This document shows, piece by piece, positions 52,163 to 59,785 of a stretch of 64,000 nt of DNA. Source of the stretch: Exiguobacterium sibiricum 7-3 (GTDB taxonomy: Bacteria > Bacillota > Bacilli > Exiguobacteriales > Exiguobacteriaceae); contig NZ_KK211190.1 of assembly GCF_000620865.1 (NCBI RefSeq), positions 1,997,971-2,061,970 of the forward strand. The letters are read 5' to 3'. The notes beneath the pieces are model-generated. The model worked only from the letters and a program-made list of their open reading frames with translations, was not told where the DNA came from and ran no database searches. Both the position numbers and the translations under genes were made by a program. The stretch's first letter is position 1; each line of letters opens with the position of its first letter.

Positions 52163-53621
52163 AATTGGTCGGATCTTCCGGACGGACTTTCGGCAGTCGG
52201 AAGGTCATGAAAAAGGCAAGGATGGCACAGACGAGCCCCCCGATGAAGACGAGGTGCAGTCCGTTTGCGAGCGCCTGTTCCGCGGCCGATTGAACGTCTG
52301 CTCCGTAACGGGCTGCCGTACCGGCCTGGAAAAACGGATCAATCGAGTAGCCGGAAAGCAGCTTCGAGTCGGAAAATGCCTGGATGATCGAGACGTTAAA
52401 CAATGTTCCGAATATCGCCACACCAAGCGTTTGACCCGTCGTACTCAAAAACGAGTTGACGGCAGTCGCCGATCCACGGAGCGACCAGTCGACTGATGTC
52501 TGTAAGACGACCATGAAGACCGGTTGTGCCAATCCGAAACCGATCCCGATCAACGAGACAGCCAAATAAATGAAGACATCGCTTGATTCCCGTCCGATTC
52601 CGATTAAAATCGTCATCCCGATGACGAGTAATCCCATTCCGGTCATCGTCCGGTAGCGCGGCGAGGCGATGCCAATCGTCCGCCCGCCAACGATCGCAGT
52701 CAGTGTCCAAAACAAGGATAACGGCATCAGCATGAAGCCGGCTTCGGTCGGACTTTTCCCGAGAACACCTTGCGCAAAAATCGGGATGTACGCCGACATC
52801 GAGACGAGTACCCAGGCAGAAAAGAAGACGGCCAGATTGATGACGAGAATGACCGGATGGCGGATGACCACAGGTGGCAATAACGGATCAGCTGCTTTTT
52901 TCTCGACCCGGTAAAACCAAAACAACAGGACCACACTGACCGCAAAACTGATTAAAATCAGCGGTTCGGCAAATGATTCGGTCTCACTCCCGGAGAGTAA
53001 TCCGTACAGCAGGGCACTCATCCCGGTCGCAAATAAAATCGCTCCCCGGTAATCAATCTTGCGTGACGTTTCGGTAACATTTTCTTTATAGAACAGGACG
53101 ATCATGATAAAGGAGATCAAGGCAAACGGAACATTTAACAAAAAGATATAGCGCCACGATAACGTCTCGACCAAAAAACCGCCGACTAGCGGACCGGCGA
53201 CACCGGAGATTCCCCAAACCGCACTTAAAACGCCCTGGATTTTTCCGCGTTCCTCGTATGTATACAAATCTCCGATGATGGTCATCGCAATCGGCAGGAC
53301 GGCTCCGGCACCAATTCCTTGCGCGGCCCGGAACAGAATCAATGTTTCCATCGATTGAGCCAGTCCACACGCAAGCGATGCGACCGTGAAGACCCCGATT
53401 CCGAACAACAGGACTCGTTTTCTTCCGTACAAGTCAGCCATCTTTCCATAAATCGGTGTCGATACGGCCATGAACAGTAAGAACCCGGCGAAAATCCAAC
53501 TGACGAGTTTAGCACCATTCAACTCGCTCGCCATGACGGGTGTCGCTGTTGCAACGATCGTTCCTTCAATCGCTGCCAAAAATGTAGCTAATAATAAGGC
53601 AATCGTGACATTTTTCCTCAA
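52161..53621 (-). CDS. Multidrug MFS transporter (DHA2, 14 helices)
   Basis: This 486-residue DHA2-type drug:H+ antiporter shows motif D (AIEGTIVATATPVM) in helix 1, motif A (GKMADLYGRKRVLL), and motif C (GISGVAGPLVGGFL) in helix 5. The helix count of about 14 fits EmrB/QacA. The reading frame has only a TTG at 53621 as a reasonable start, with a weak AAGCGAG site. No regulator gene is adjacent, so it is likely constitutive or controlled from elsewhere. Confidence 0.9.
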   Translation of the reverse strand: MRKNVTIALLLATFLAAIEGTIVATATPVMASELNGAKLVSWIFAGFLLFMAVSTPIYGKMADLYGRKRVLLFGIGVFTVASLACGLAQSMETLILFRAAQGIGAGAVLPIAMTIIGDLYTYEERGKIQGVLSAVWGISGVAGPLVGGFLVETLSWRYIFLLNVPFALISFIMIVLFYKENVTETSRKIDYRGAILFATGMSALLYGLLSGSETESFAEPLILISFAVSVVLLFWFYRVEKKAADPLLPPVVIRHPVILVINLAVFFSAWVLVSMSAYIPIFAQGVLGKSPTEAGFMLMPLSLFWTLTAIVGGRTIGIASPRYRTMTGMGLLVIGMTILIGIGRESSDVFIYLAVSLIGIGFGLAQPVFMVVLQTSVDWSLRGSATAVNSFLSTTGQTLGVAIFGTLFNVSIIQAFSDSKLLSGYSIDPFFQAGTAARYGADVQSAAEQALANGLHLVFIGGLVCAILAFFMTFRLPKVRPEDPTN

Positions 53622-53777
53622 GACACTCAGCTCGCTTTCTGTGTTTGTACCATTCTCTTATCATACAGTGAATGACCGAACTTCTAAAAGGAGATGCTTA
53701 TCAAGCAGGAATCAAGGGAACAATAGGGAATGATAAAGATTAGAGAATGAGTCATCAATTGAATGGAGGAGTATGAC

Positions 53778-54590
53778 ATGTTACGAAAAACTGCTTTGAT
53801 TACAGGTGCTTCCGGTGGGATCGGTCTTGACTTAGCCGTATTGGCGGCACGCGATGGATTTGACTGTGTCTTGATTGCCCGCAACGAAAAGAAACTGACC
53901 GAGCTTAAGCATGTCCTTGAAAAACGTTACCAAATCAAGGCTTACACATTCGCAGTCGATCTCTCACAATCAGACAGCGTCTCCCGTGTTCTCAGTTTCC
54001 TCGAGGAACATGAACTGACGGTTGATTTATTATTCAACAATGCCGGCTTTGCGACATCAGGCCGTTTCGCGGAAATCGATCCGTCAGAAGATTTAAATTC
54101 GATTCATGTCAACGTCGTCGCCTTAACGGAACTGACGAAACGTCTGGTGCCGGGCATGCTTGATCGCGGGTTCGGTCGTATCCTGAATGTTGCCTCTGTT
54201 GCCGCCTTCATGCCGGGACCGTATATGAGCGTCTACTATGCCACTAAAGCGTATGTCTTGTCGTTGTCCGAAGCACTCGCATCTGAACTCGATGGCTCCG
54301 GTGTCACGGTTACCTGTCTTTGTCCGGGACCGACGGATACGAACTTCTTTGATCGTGCCCAAATCACGTTACCATTCAAAAGTATGCCGTCTCACCTCGT
54401 CGCATTTGCCGGATACCGGGGAGCATTAAAAGGAAAACGAGTTGTCGTACCCGGAGCAAGTAACCGCGCTATGGTGACGTTCGCTAAACTGTTACCACGC
54501 CGTCTCTTAACGGAAGTTACTGGACGCATTCAAAATCCAGATCAGCAACAACAAGAGACACCGGTCGAAGAATTCGCTGTTTCCAACTAA
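53778..54590 (+). CDS. SDR family oxidoreductase
   Basis: This 270-residue classical short-chain dehydrogenase has the cofactor motif ITGASGGIGLDLA, NNAGFATSG, Ser in NVASVAAF and catalytic YYATK. The VLIARNEKK stretch after strand 2 implies NADP(H). The C-terminus is a membrane-associated or hydrophobic helix (AMVTFAKLLPRRLL). The substrate is unknown; relatives are YqjQ-like. The ATG at 53778 has GGAGG eight bases upstream; the earlier ATG at 53763 overlaps that site. Confidence 0.88.
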   Translation: MLRKTALITGASGGIGLDLAVLAARDGFDCVLIARNEKKLTELKHVLEKRYQIKAYTFAVDLSQSDSVSRVLSFLEEHELTVDLLFNNAGFATSGRFAEIDPSEDLNSIHVNVVALTELTKRLVPGMLDRGFGRILNVASVAAFMPGPYMSVYYATKAYVLSLSEALASELDGSGVTVTCLCPGPTDTNFFDRAQITLPFKSMPSHLVAFAGYRGALKGKRVVVPGASNRAMVTFAKLLPRRLLTEVTGRIQNPDQQQQETPVEEFAVSN

Positions 54591-54603
54591 TCCGAACACA
54601 GAA

Positions 54604-54650
54604 AAGACGTTCATCCTTTCTTACTGGAAAGTGATGGACGTCTTGTTTTG
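54604..54650. terminator. Terminator after SDR gene
   Basis: AAGACGT-t-CATC pairs with GATG-g-ACGTCTT across a 17-base loop, followed by GTTTTG. It may also end the ECF operon from the opposite side. Confidence 0.7.
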
Positions 54651-54651
54651 T

Positions 54652-55026
54652 TTAATTTGGTTTTGGACGATGAAAATGATCCGTCATCCATTTTTGAACG
54701 TTTTTCGGAATGGAGGTATACCGGTACACGTACCGAAGCGTGACAGCCCCCGTCACCATGACCAGATAACCGCTCGACAGGACTAACAACCAGGCAACAA
54801 TCGACAGGAACAAATCTGTCTCAAAAAAGAGATGTCCGATCAGTCCGCCTTCGACGGAGGTAATCAGCATCGCTCCGGGAAAAATCGCTGCTGCCAGTAA
54901 ATAAAACCCCGCATAACGTCCACGAATCGTTTCCTTCAACAATAAGATACTTCCAAATAGCAGACCAAAACCAGCAATAAGTAACAACCCGACGAGATAC
55001 GTTATGGACAGCGGCGAACTAAGCAT
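54652..55026 (-). CDS. Small polytopic membrane protein of unknown function
   Basis: This 124-residue protein has about four membrane helices (TYLVGLLLIAGFGLLFGSIL, GFYLLAAAIFPGAMLITSV and two more) and a basic C-terminal tail (SIPKNVQKWMTDHFHRPKP). I do not recognise a family. The ATG at 55026 has GGAG nine bases upstream. It lies 33 bases downstream of the ECF S-component gene on the same strand, so it is probably the last gene of the ECF operon; a link to that transporter is inference. Confidence 0.65.
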   Translation of the reverse strand: MLSSPLSITYLVGLLLIAGFGLLFGSILLLKETIRGRYAGFYLLAAAIFPGAMLITSVEGGLIGHLFFETDLFLSIVAWLLVLSSGYLVMVTGAVTLRYVYRYTSIPKNVQKWMTDHFHRPKPN

Positions 55027-55059
55027 CACGCTTCACTCCAATCGAAATGGGATTACTTA

Positions 55060-55626
55060 TCATGTACCCTGATTTCCATCAAACGAGTGCAAAATCCGCA
55101 AAAAAATCGGGTACAAAAACCAGATGAAGACAGCATTCGAAACGCCGTGCAATAAATCAAATAGACCGCCTGTCAAGAGTAGTGTCCAAAACGCTTCTCG
55201 CGAAAACTCGGTAAAGATTAAAAAACCTAAATTGCTGATCCAGCCATAAAAAAACCCCGCCGCCAGTCCATAGATCGTTAAAAGCCATCTCGTTCGCATA
55301 CCCGGTAAGACACAGAGAAGACTGATGACCGTGTACGCCACGATTTGAAATAACACAAAAGGACCACTTCCTAAAAATAAACTCGTCAAGACGACAACGA
55401 GCATTCCGACAATCGTTCCGGAAACCGGCCCTACACAGGCTGCGACCAGGAGAACTAGTGCGGTCGCCGGTTGAACATTCGGAATGCTTGCAAAAATCAG
55501 CCTTCCGACAATCGCCGCTGCCGTGATGAGGGCCATGAACCGAAGCATGGACTCTGAAATCGGACGTTTTTCGAAACAGAGAATAACTAAACTGATGAGG
55601 AGGACTGCTGCGCCGATCAACTCCAT
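55060..55626 (-). CDS. ECF transporter S component (substrate-binding subunit)
   Basis: This 188-residue membrane protein has six helices and the S-component pattern of the group next to DUF4430 proteins: VGRLIFASIPNVQPATALVL, followed by GPVSGTIVGMLVVVLTSLFL, then GSGPFVLFQIVAYTVISLL. This region fits vitamin-type ECF specificity subunits. The substrate is not determined; DUF4430 is related to the C-terminal domain of transcobalamin-like cobalamin binders, so a corrinoid is a reasonable guess, at low confidence. It overlaps the ATPase gene by 10 bases. Confidence 0.82.
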   Translation of the reverse strand: MELIGAAVLLISLVILCFEKRPISESMLRFMALITAAAIVGRLIFASIPNVQPATALVLLVAACVGPVSGTIVGMLVVVLTSLFLGSGPFVLFQIVAYTVISLLCVLPGMRTRWLLTIYGLAAGFFYGWISNLGFLIFTEFSREAFWTLLLTGGLFDLLHGVSNAVFIWFLYPIFLRILHSFDGNQGT

Positions 55627-56582
55627 TCGTACAACCTGCTTTGCTCGATGAACATCGATGTCGGACCATCAAAGGCAATTTCCCCTTGGACAAGATACAC
55701 GATGCGGGTCGCACAAAAAATCAGGTCGGGATCGTGCGTGGCGAGAATAATCAACTTGTCCGGATGATTCAGCATAGTTTGAATAAAATCAGACCGTTGC
55801 TGATTGGTTAACCCCGCCGTCGGTTCATCAAAATAACAGGCTTCTTCCGTCCAGGAAAGCCGTTCGATCAATTGTTTTTTTTGTTCGGAAAAAGTAGCGC
55901 CCGGCTTATCCAAGACAGGTGCCAGGGCAGGATGTGCCGGAACATAACATTTTTCCCCGGTTCGTTTGACCTTTCCGTAAAGCGGCCGGTCAACCCCAAG
56001 CAACAGGCGTAGCAAGGTTGATTTCCCACTTCCGTTGGCTCCAATCAAGGCTACCCGCTCCCCTAAGCGAAACGACATCTGTTCGACCAGCAAGGCGTAT
56101 TTTGCCTGCAACGGATAACGGTGCCGGATGCGTAACATCTCGTCGATGACCTTTCCTTTGACCGCTCTCGTTCCGCTCTGTTTTTTGAGTGGATGCTGTT
56201 GTACCACGGAATAGGTGATGTGACAGGAAAAACGACGTTCGATTTCCTCAAACAACAGTATCAACCGGTTTTTACGGACTTGATCTAAAAATAAAAACGG
56301 TTCCGCCAAGAAAATCCGTTCCGGTAAGCTAGACAATGTATACCCGAGCGAAACCAGTTGCTGTTCCCCCGAAGACAACTCACTTGTCTCTCGGTCAAAA
56401 AAAGCTTCCAGCCCAAGTAATGTCGCCAGTTCTCCTGCGACAAATAAACTGGTCGTCGCTAACATATCGCGAACACGACCATGCAACAGGCGGTCCGGAT
56501 GAATCACTTCGGCTCCGGCCGTATGGGCCAGTTGTTCCAGACGTTCAAGTGAACCTTCTTCGTCGGTAATGATGGTAGGCAT
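55617..56582 (-). CDS. Fused, complementary half-degenerate ECF-type ATPase
   Basis: This 321-residue protein joins two ABC ATPase-like halves. The N-terminal half (1-140) lacks Walker A but keeps the signature LSSGEQQ (69-75) and a damaged Walker B, FLAEPFLFLD (91-100), with Ala for the catalytic Asp. The C-terminal half (about 160-321) has perfect Walker A GANGSGKST (181-189), Walker B CYFDEPTAGL with Asp252-Glu253 and an H-loop His283, but only 65 residues separate Lys187 and Asp252, so the helical domain with its signature is missing. Together they would supply one complete ATP site. GGAGG lies eight bases before the ATG, so the short N-terminus is genuine. Confidence 0.85.
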   Translation of the reverse strand: MPTIITDEEGSLERLEQLAHTAGAEVIHPDRLLHGRVRDMLATTSLFVAGELATLLGLEAFFDRETSELSSGEQQLVSLGYTLSSLPERIFLAEPFLFLDQVRKNRLILLFEEIERRFSCHITYSVVQQHPLKKQSGTRAVKGKVIDEMLRIRHRYPLQAKYALLVEQMSFRLGERVALIGANGSGKSTLLRLLLGVDRPLYGKVKRTGEKCYVPAHPALAPVLDKPGATFSEQKKQLIERLSWTEEACYFDEPTAGLTNQQRSDFIQTMLNHPDKLIILATHDPDLIFCATRIVYLVQGEIAFDGPTSMFIEQSRLYEWS

Positions 56583-57252
56583 CCCGTATTCCTCCTTTTG
56601 AGAACATTACTAATCCGGGTAACACTAACGCGGCCCCGACCGCAACAGGAGACCATAAGGCAATGTATATTACTGTAATCAGAAGTCCCATCAACAGATC
56701 AGAACGCGTCAAGTGACGTAACGGACTCGGGACTGCTTCGACCGGTAACAGATGATACAACGCAACCCGTTCCATCTTTTCTGCCACCGGTTGTTTGGCA
56801 TGGCTCATCTTCACTTCCGGCCACGTACGGAGCAACGATGGCAAGATAGCCAGGACCATCCCCGTTAAGCGCGTCAGTCGCGGTAGAATCCGAAATAACG
56901 GACCCATCTGATCGAGTCGGACCAATGTAAAAGTCAATTGACTTGATGTTACGAACAAGGCAACCGTCAGTCCGGTCAACCAAATCCCGTATGGATCAAC
57001 GGAAGCACCGACGAGCAGAGGGGCATACATCATTCCGATATAAATCAGAGGTAACGTCAGATAGCGCAAAACGTTCCATTGACGCATCCATGTAAAGAAT
57101 ACGAAATGTCCGGTCAAAACAATCAGTATGCCGGCATATGTGTGCAAAAAGAACGGGACCGATAACATCGCCACTAAAAAAAGAGCGACATTCAGTGGAT
57201 GAAGTCGCTCCCGTTCCGCCTTACTGAAAATAAGCCATTGCATCTTTTTCAA
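56545..57252 (-). CDS. ECF transporter T component (EcfT-like)
   Basis: This 235-residue membrane protein has about five helices in EcfT order, with the long cytoplasmic coupling segment around residues 120-185 (LFRILPRLTRLTGMVLAILP and SHAKQPVAEKMERVAL). The expected Ala-Arg-Gly coupling motifs are not evident; the nearest is AKQ. This fits the equally divergent ATPase next to it. The gene overlaps the DUF4430 gene by 32 bases and the ATPase gene by 38. The start codon is TTG at 57252, with ATG at 57243 possible. Confidence 0.78.
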   Translation of the reverse strand: MKKMQWLIFSKAERERLHPLNVALFLVAMLSVPFFLHTYAGILIVLTGHFVFFTWMRQWNVLRYLTLPLIYIGMMYAPLLVGASVDPYGIWLTGLTVALFVTSSQLTFTLVRLDQMGPLFRILPRLTRLTGMVLAILPSLLRTWPEVKMSHAKQPVAEKMERVALYHLLPVEAVPSPLRHLTRSDLLMGLLITVIYIALWSPVAVGAALVLPGLVMFSKGGIRDAYHHYRRRRFT

Positions 57253-57637
57253 ATCGCCATTCCAGACGGTCGCCGTCTTTTAGTTCGTACGCCCCTGCCC
57301 CGACTTGTGCCGGTTTGTCATTGACGCCAAATACCCAGCCGCTGCTTGCTCCGGCTGATTTTTCACGGATACCGTCAACGGCCGTCACGTACGCCATTTC
57401 ACCCTTACCGGTCTGTACGACCGGCAGTTTTGTCTCTTCCAGTGCATCGAGCGCCGTTTCCGATTTGCTCAAGCACATCTCTTTTTCGAATAATGTCGTC
57501 GTTTTTTTCTTTGCATGATTGACGACCGAAACGTCTACGGAGCGGTCACATGCTTTTGAATCCGCCGTCTGATCCGCCGGTTTTTCCGTACATCCTGCAA
57601 GCAACAAGATTCCACTCATCAGCATCCATTTTTTCAT
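57221..57637 (-). CDS. DUF4430 domain lipoprotein
   Basis: This 138-residue secreted lipoprotein has lipobox LLAGC (Cys16), a linker and one DUF4430 domain. Its hallmark is SSGWVFGVNDKPAQVGAGAY followed by LKDGDRLEWRFE. DUF4430 domains occur in bacterial surface proteins beside ECF transporters and resemble the beta-domain of transcobalamin and intrinsic factor. It could capture substrate at the cell surface and hand it to the S component. AAAGGAG precedes the ATG, which overlaps the upstream gene by ATGA. Confidence 0.85.
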   Translation of the reverse strand: MKKWMLMSGILLLAGCTEKPADQTADSKACDRSVDVSVVNHAKKKTTTLFEKEMCLSKSETALDALEETKLPVVQTGKGEMAYVTAVDGIREKSAGASSGWVFGVNDKPAQVGAGAYELKDGDRLEWRFEKDAMAYFQ

Positions 57638-58530
57638 CGTACGACTCCTTTTCGTCTTGAGGTCTCAAAACTGTAATTGTATAAAAGTATTGTTTTCTCC
57701 CGTAACGATTGCCCGTCGGAACGAAGATACGTCAATCGAATCGCGTTGGCCAACACATCTTCTCCGGTATTCACATACGGAATCAATTCACCTTGATCGT
57801 TAATCAATAGAACCGTAGCATCCTGTAAGCTGAACGTTTCATACAAACCATCCAAATCCATCTCGACATACGGTGTCTTCGATTCATGGAGAATCTGCTT
57901 GATAGATAAAGTCTTCAACGTTCGAAACGAGGTCGAGGCATCAATCAATTTTTGATAGTACGACTCGAGCGAACGGGTCAGTACTTCTTCCCGGGGACGG
58001 TACGTCAATGTGCCCGTCACTTCTTGATAGGTCACTTCGTACCGGATGAACCGCTTCGGACTTTTCGCGATCAACTCAAATGTCGCATTCCGCAGGTTGC
58101 CTCCTTGGTCAAACAACAATTGACTTTGTTCCAGTCGCAGCGAGTCGTCTCCGATCCGCCGGTCAATGTGCGTCATCAGTGTGTCAAAAGATTCATCTGT
58201 AATCGTGACCTGTCCGATTTGTTGTGTCTCTTCCCGAAGCGTAAACGTATCGAACGGTCCCAGGATGAGCTGAAGCAGGAAAAAAAGAAATCCGAATAAG
58301 GCCATATATCGTTTGTATCGAGAATTTTTTTTCGGGTGCAGGACAATCAGGAATAAGATGATTCCCAGCGGCAACTGAATGTCATAGACAGGAAACGATA
58401 CCGCTCCTAAACATGCATAAAAAACGAATTTCAAGTAAAGATATTGTTCCTTTTCCGTCCGTTTTTCTAAAAAGAAACCAAGAATGATACTTGCTAGCAG
58501 AAACAATGACCATTGGATGAGAAAGTCCAT
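57634..58530 (-). CDS. Unknown membrane protein upstream of DUF4430 gene
   Basis: This 298-residue protein has three or four N-terminal membrane helices within the first 92 residues (IQWSLFLLASIILGFFL, YLYLKFVFYACLGAVSF, LPLGIILFLIVL and LFGFLFFLLQLIL). A soluble domain rich in beta strands follows (about 93-298), presumably outside. I do not recognise a family. It lies between rnz and the DUF4430 gene with overlaps of a few bases, so it is part of the ECF operon. It may be an accessory or envelope-anchoring part. Confidence 0.75.
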   Translation of the reverse strand: MDFLIQWSLFLLASIILGFFLEKRTEKEQYLYLKFVFYACLGAVSFPVYDIQLPLGIILFLIVLHPKKNSRYKRYMALFGFLFFLLQLILGPFDTFTLREETQQIGQVTITDESFDTLMTHIDRRIGDDSLRLEQSQLLFDQGGNLRNATFELIAKSPKRFIRYEVTYQEVTGTLTYRPREEVLTRSLESYYQKLIDASTSFRTLKTLSIKQILHESKTPYVEMDLDGLYETFSLQDATVLLINDQGELIPYVNTGEDVLANAIRLTYLRSDGQSLREKTILLYNYSFETSRRKGVVR

Positions 58531-58535
58531 GTTGT

Positions 58536-59441
58536 TTACCCCTTAATCACGACAGATTGATGATCTGTCATGAGGTATGACTCTTCAAATACTTCCCGCG
58601 CCTCCACTTCCAACCGTTGTTCTTGATCAACATACCGTGCAGAAATATGCGTCAGCAACAATTTTTTAGCCTGTGCTTTTAAGGCGATTTCAGCAGCTTG
58701 TCTTGCTGTCGAATGACCAAAACGTCCGGCATGATCTTGTTCCGAATCAGCAAATGTCGCCTCATGCACAAGGACATCTACTTCTTGTGCCAAACGGATA
58801 CTCCCGTCACATGGCACCGTATCTCCTAACACGGCCAACTTGATGCCCGGCTTTGGGTCTCCAAGAAAATCAGTCGACCGGTGTTCGATTCCCTCAAATA
58901 CAAACGTTTCCTGCTGTTTGATTTGACGATAGAGTGGTCCAGAAGGAATGCCCAGTTGTTGTAACGCTTCGACACGTAATGCTCCTTTTTCTTCCTGACC
59001 TTCAATCCGGTAACCGTACGCCAAAAATCGATGTTCCAATTCTTCGACAGTGATTCGGAATCCTTCCTGTTCGTATGTCCCGCCTGCCTCGACTTCAATG
59101 ATGTCGAGCGGATAACGCAGATACGTCCCGGTAACCCGTAATGTCGCCTCCAGCCACTCCTTTAATCCTTTTGGTCCATAGATCGTCAACAACGTCGTAC
59201 CTTCCAGTGCAGCCCGGGTACTGATAAAACCCGGCAGTCCAAAGATATGATCACCGTGCAGATGTGTGATGAAAATCGTACTGACCTTACGCGGTTTGAT
59301 CGGACTGTGCAACATCTGATGTTGCGTTGCTTCACCGCAATCAAATAACCAGGTCATCTTCGGATGTAACAGTGCGATGGATGAAACATTCCGTTGTTTG
59401 GACGGCATCCCGGCTCCTGTTCCTAAAAAATAAAATTCCAT
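58536..59441 (-). CDS. rnz: Ribonuclease Z
   Basis: This 301-residue MBL-fold endoribonuclease matures tRNA 3' ends. The N-terminal FLGTGAGMPSKQRNVSSIAL is diagnostic, and the zinc motif THLHGDH covers residues 59-65 (His60, His62, Asp64, His65). Later ligands occur in VLGDTVPCDGS, VHEATFADSEQD and FGHSTARQAAEIA, with LTHISARY near the end. The next gene starts five bases after its stop, so rnz is read with the ECF operon. AAAGGGG precedes the ATG. Confidence 0.95.
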   Translation of the reverse strand: MEFYFLGTGAGMPSKQRNVSSIALLHPKMTWLFDCGEATQHQMLHSPIKPRKVSTIFITHLHGDHIFGLPGFISTRAALEGTTLLTIYGPKGLKEWLEATLRVTGTYLRYPLDIIEVEAGGTYEQEGFRITVEELEHRFLAYGYRIEGQEEKGALRVEALQQLGIPSGPLYRQIKQQETFVFEGIEHRSTDFLGDPKPGIKLAVLGDTVPCDGSIRLAQEVDVLVHEATFADSEQDHAGRFGHSTARQAAEIALKAQAKKLLLTHISARYVDQEQRLEVEAREVFEESYLMTDHQSVVIKG

Positions 59442-59548
59442 CTTTTTCCCCTTTTCGTAAAATTAGCAATTTTTATACACAAAATACACCTTTCTCGAGT
59501 GGAAGCATGATAAACTGTACCCATACTGATTCGAAAGGTGGTTTTTCC

Positions 59549-59728
59549 ATGACCAAAATCGAACGGACTTATGCACGAATCGTACAAAGTGCCCGGATGT
59601 TAAACGAAAACTATCGGCAACAGTATGGGAAATCAATCCAAATTCAAGACATTGCAACAACCTTACTATGTACGGAAGAACTTGTTCTTGAGTCGATGGA
59701 ATATTTCGAACGTCCACAATTAACTTAA
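59549..59728 (+). CDS. Small sigma-70 region 3-like protein
   Basis: This 59-residue protein has an ATG with AAAGGTGG seven bases upstream and a strong terminator after it. It has no membrane segment. The stretch ARMLNENYRQQYGKSIQIQD followed by IATTLLCTEELVLESMEYF matches by eye the region 3 helix-turn-helix of SigmaB/SigmaF-type factors (A-x2-L-x5-RSP-x3-EIADHL-x-ISEEEVLEAME). Regions 2 and 4 are absent. It could bind DNA or an anti-sigma factor; family assignment is tentative. It is divergent from rnz, and a TGATAAACT sequence 40 bases upstream may be an extended -10. Confidence 0.68.
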   Translation: MTKIERTYARIVQSARMLNENYRQQYGKSIQIQDIATTLLCTEELVLESMEYFERPQLT

Positions 59729-59740
59729 TCGTACAACGAC

Positions 59741-59778
59741 AAAGAGTGTACCGCAACGTTGCGGTACACTCTTTTTAG
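59741..59778. terminator. Bidirectional terminator
   Basis: AAAGAGTGTACCGCAA is followed by a two-base CG centre and its exact complement, a perfect 16-bp stem with TTTTT after it. It serves the convergent genes at 59549 and 59786. Confidence 0.92.
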
Positions 59779-59785
59779 TCTGGCA

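Noticed and set aside
59442-59548. Possible cobalamin riboswitch before the rnz-ECF operon
   Set aside because: The gap is about 107 bases and shows no B12-box-like sequence, so no riboswitch can be supported.
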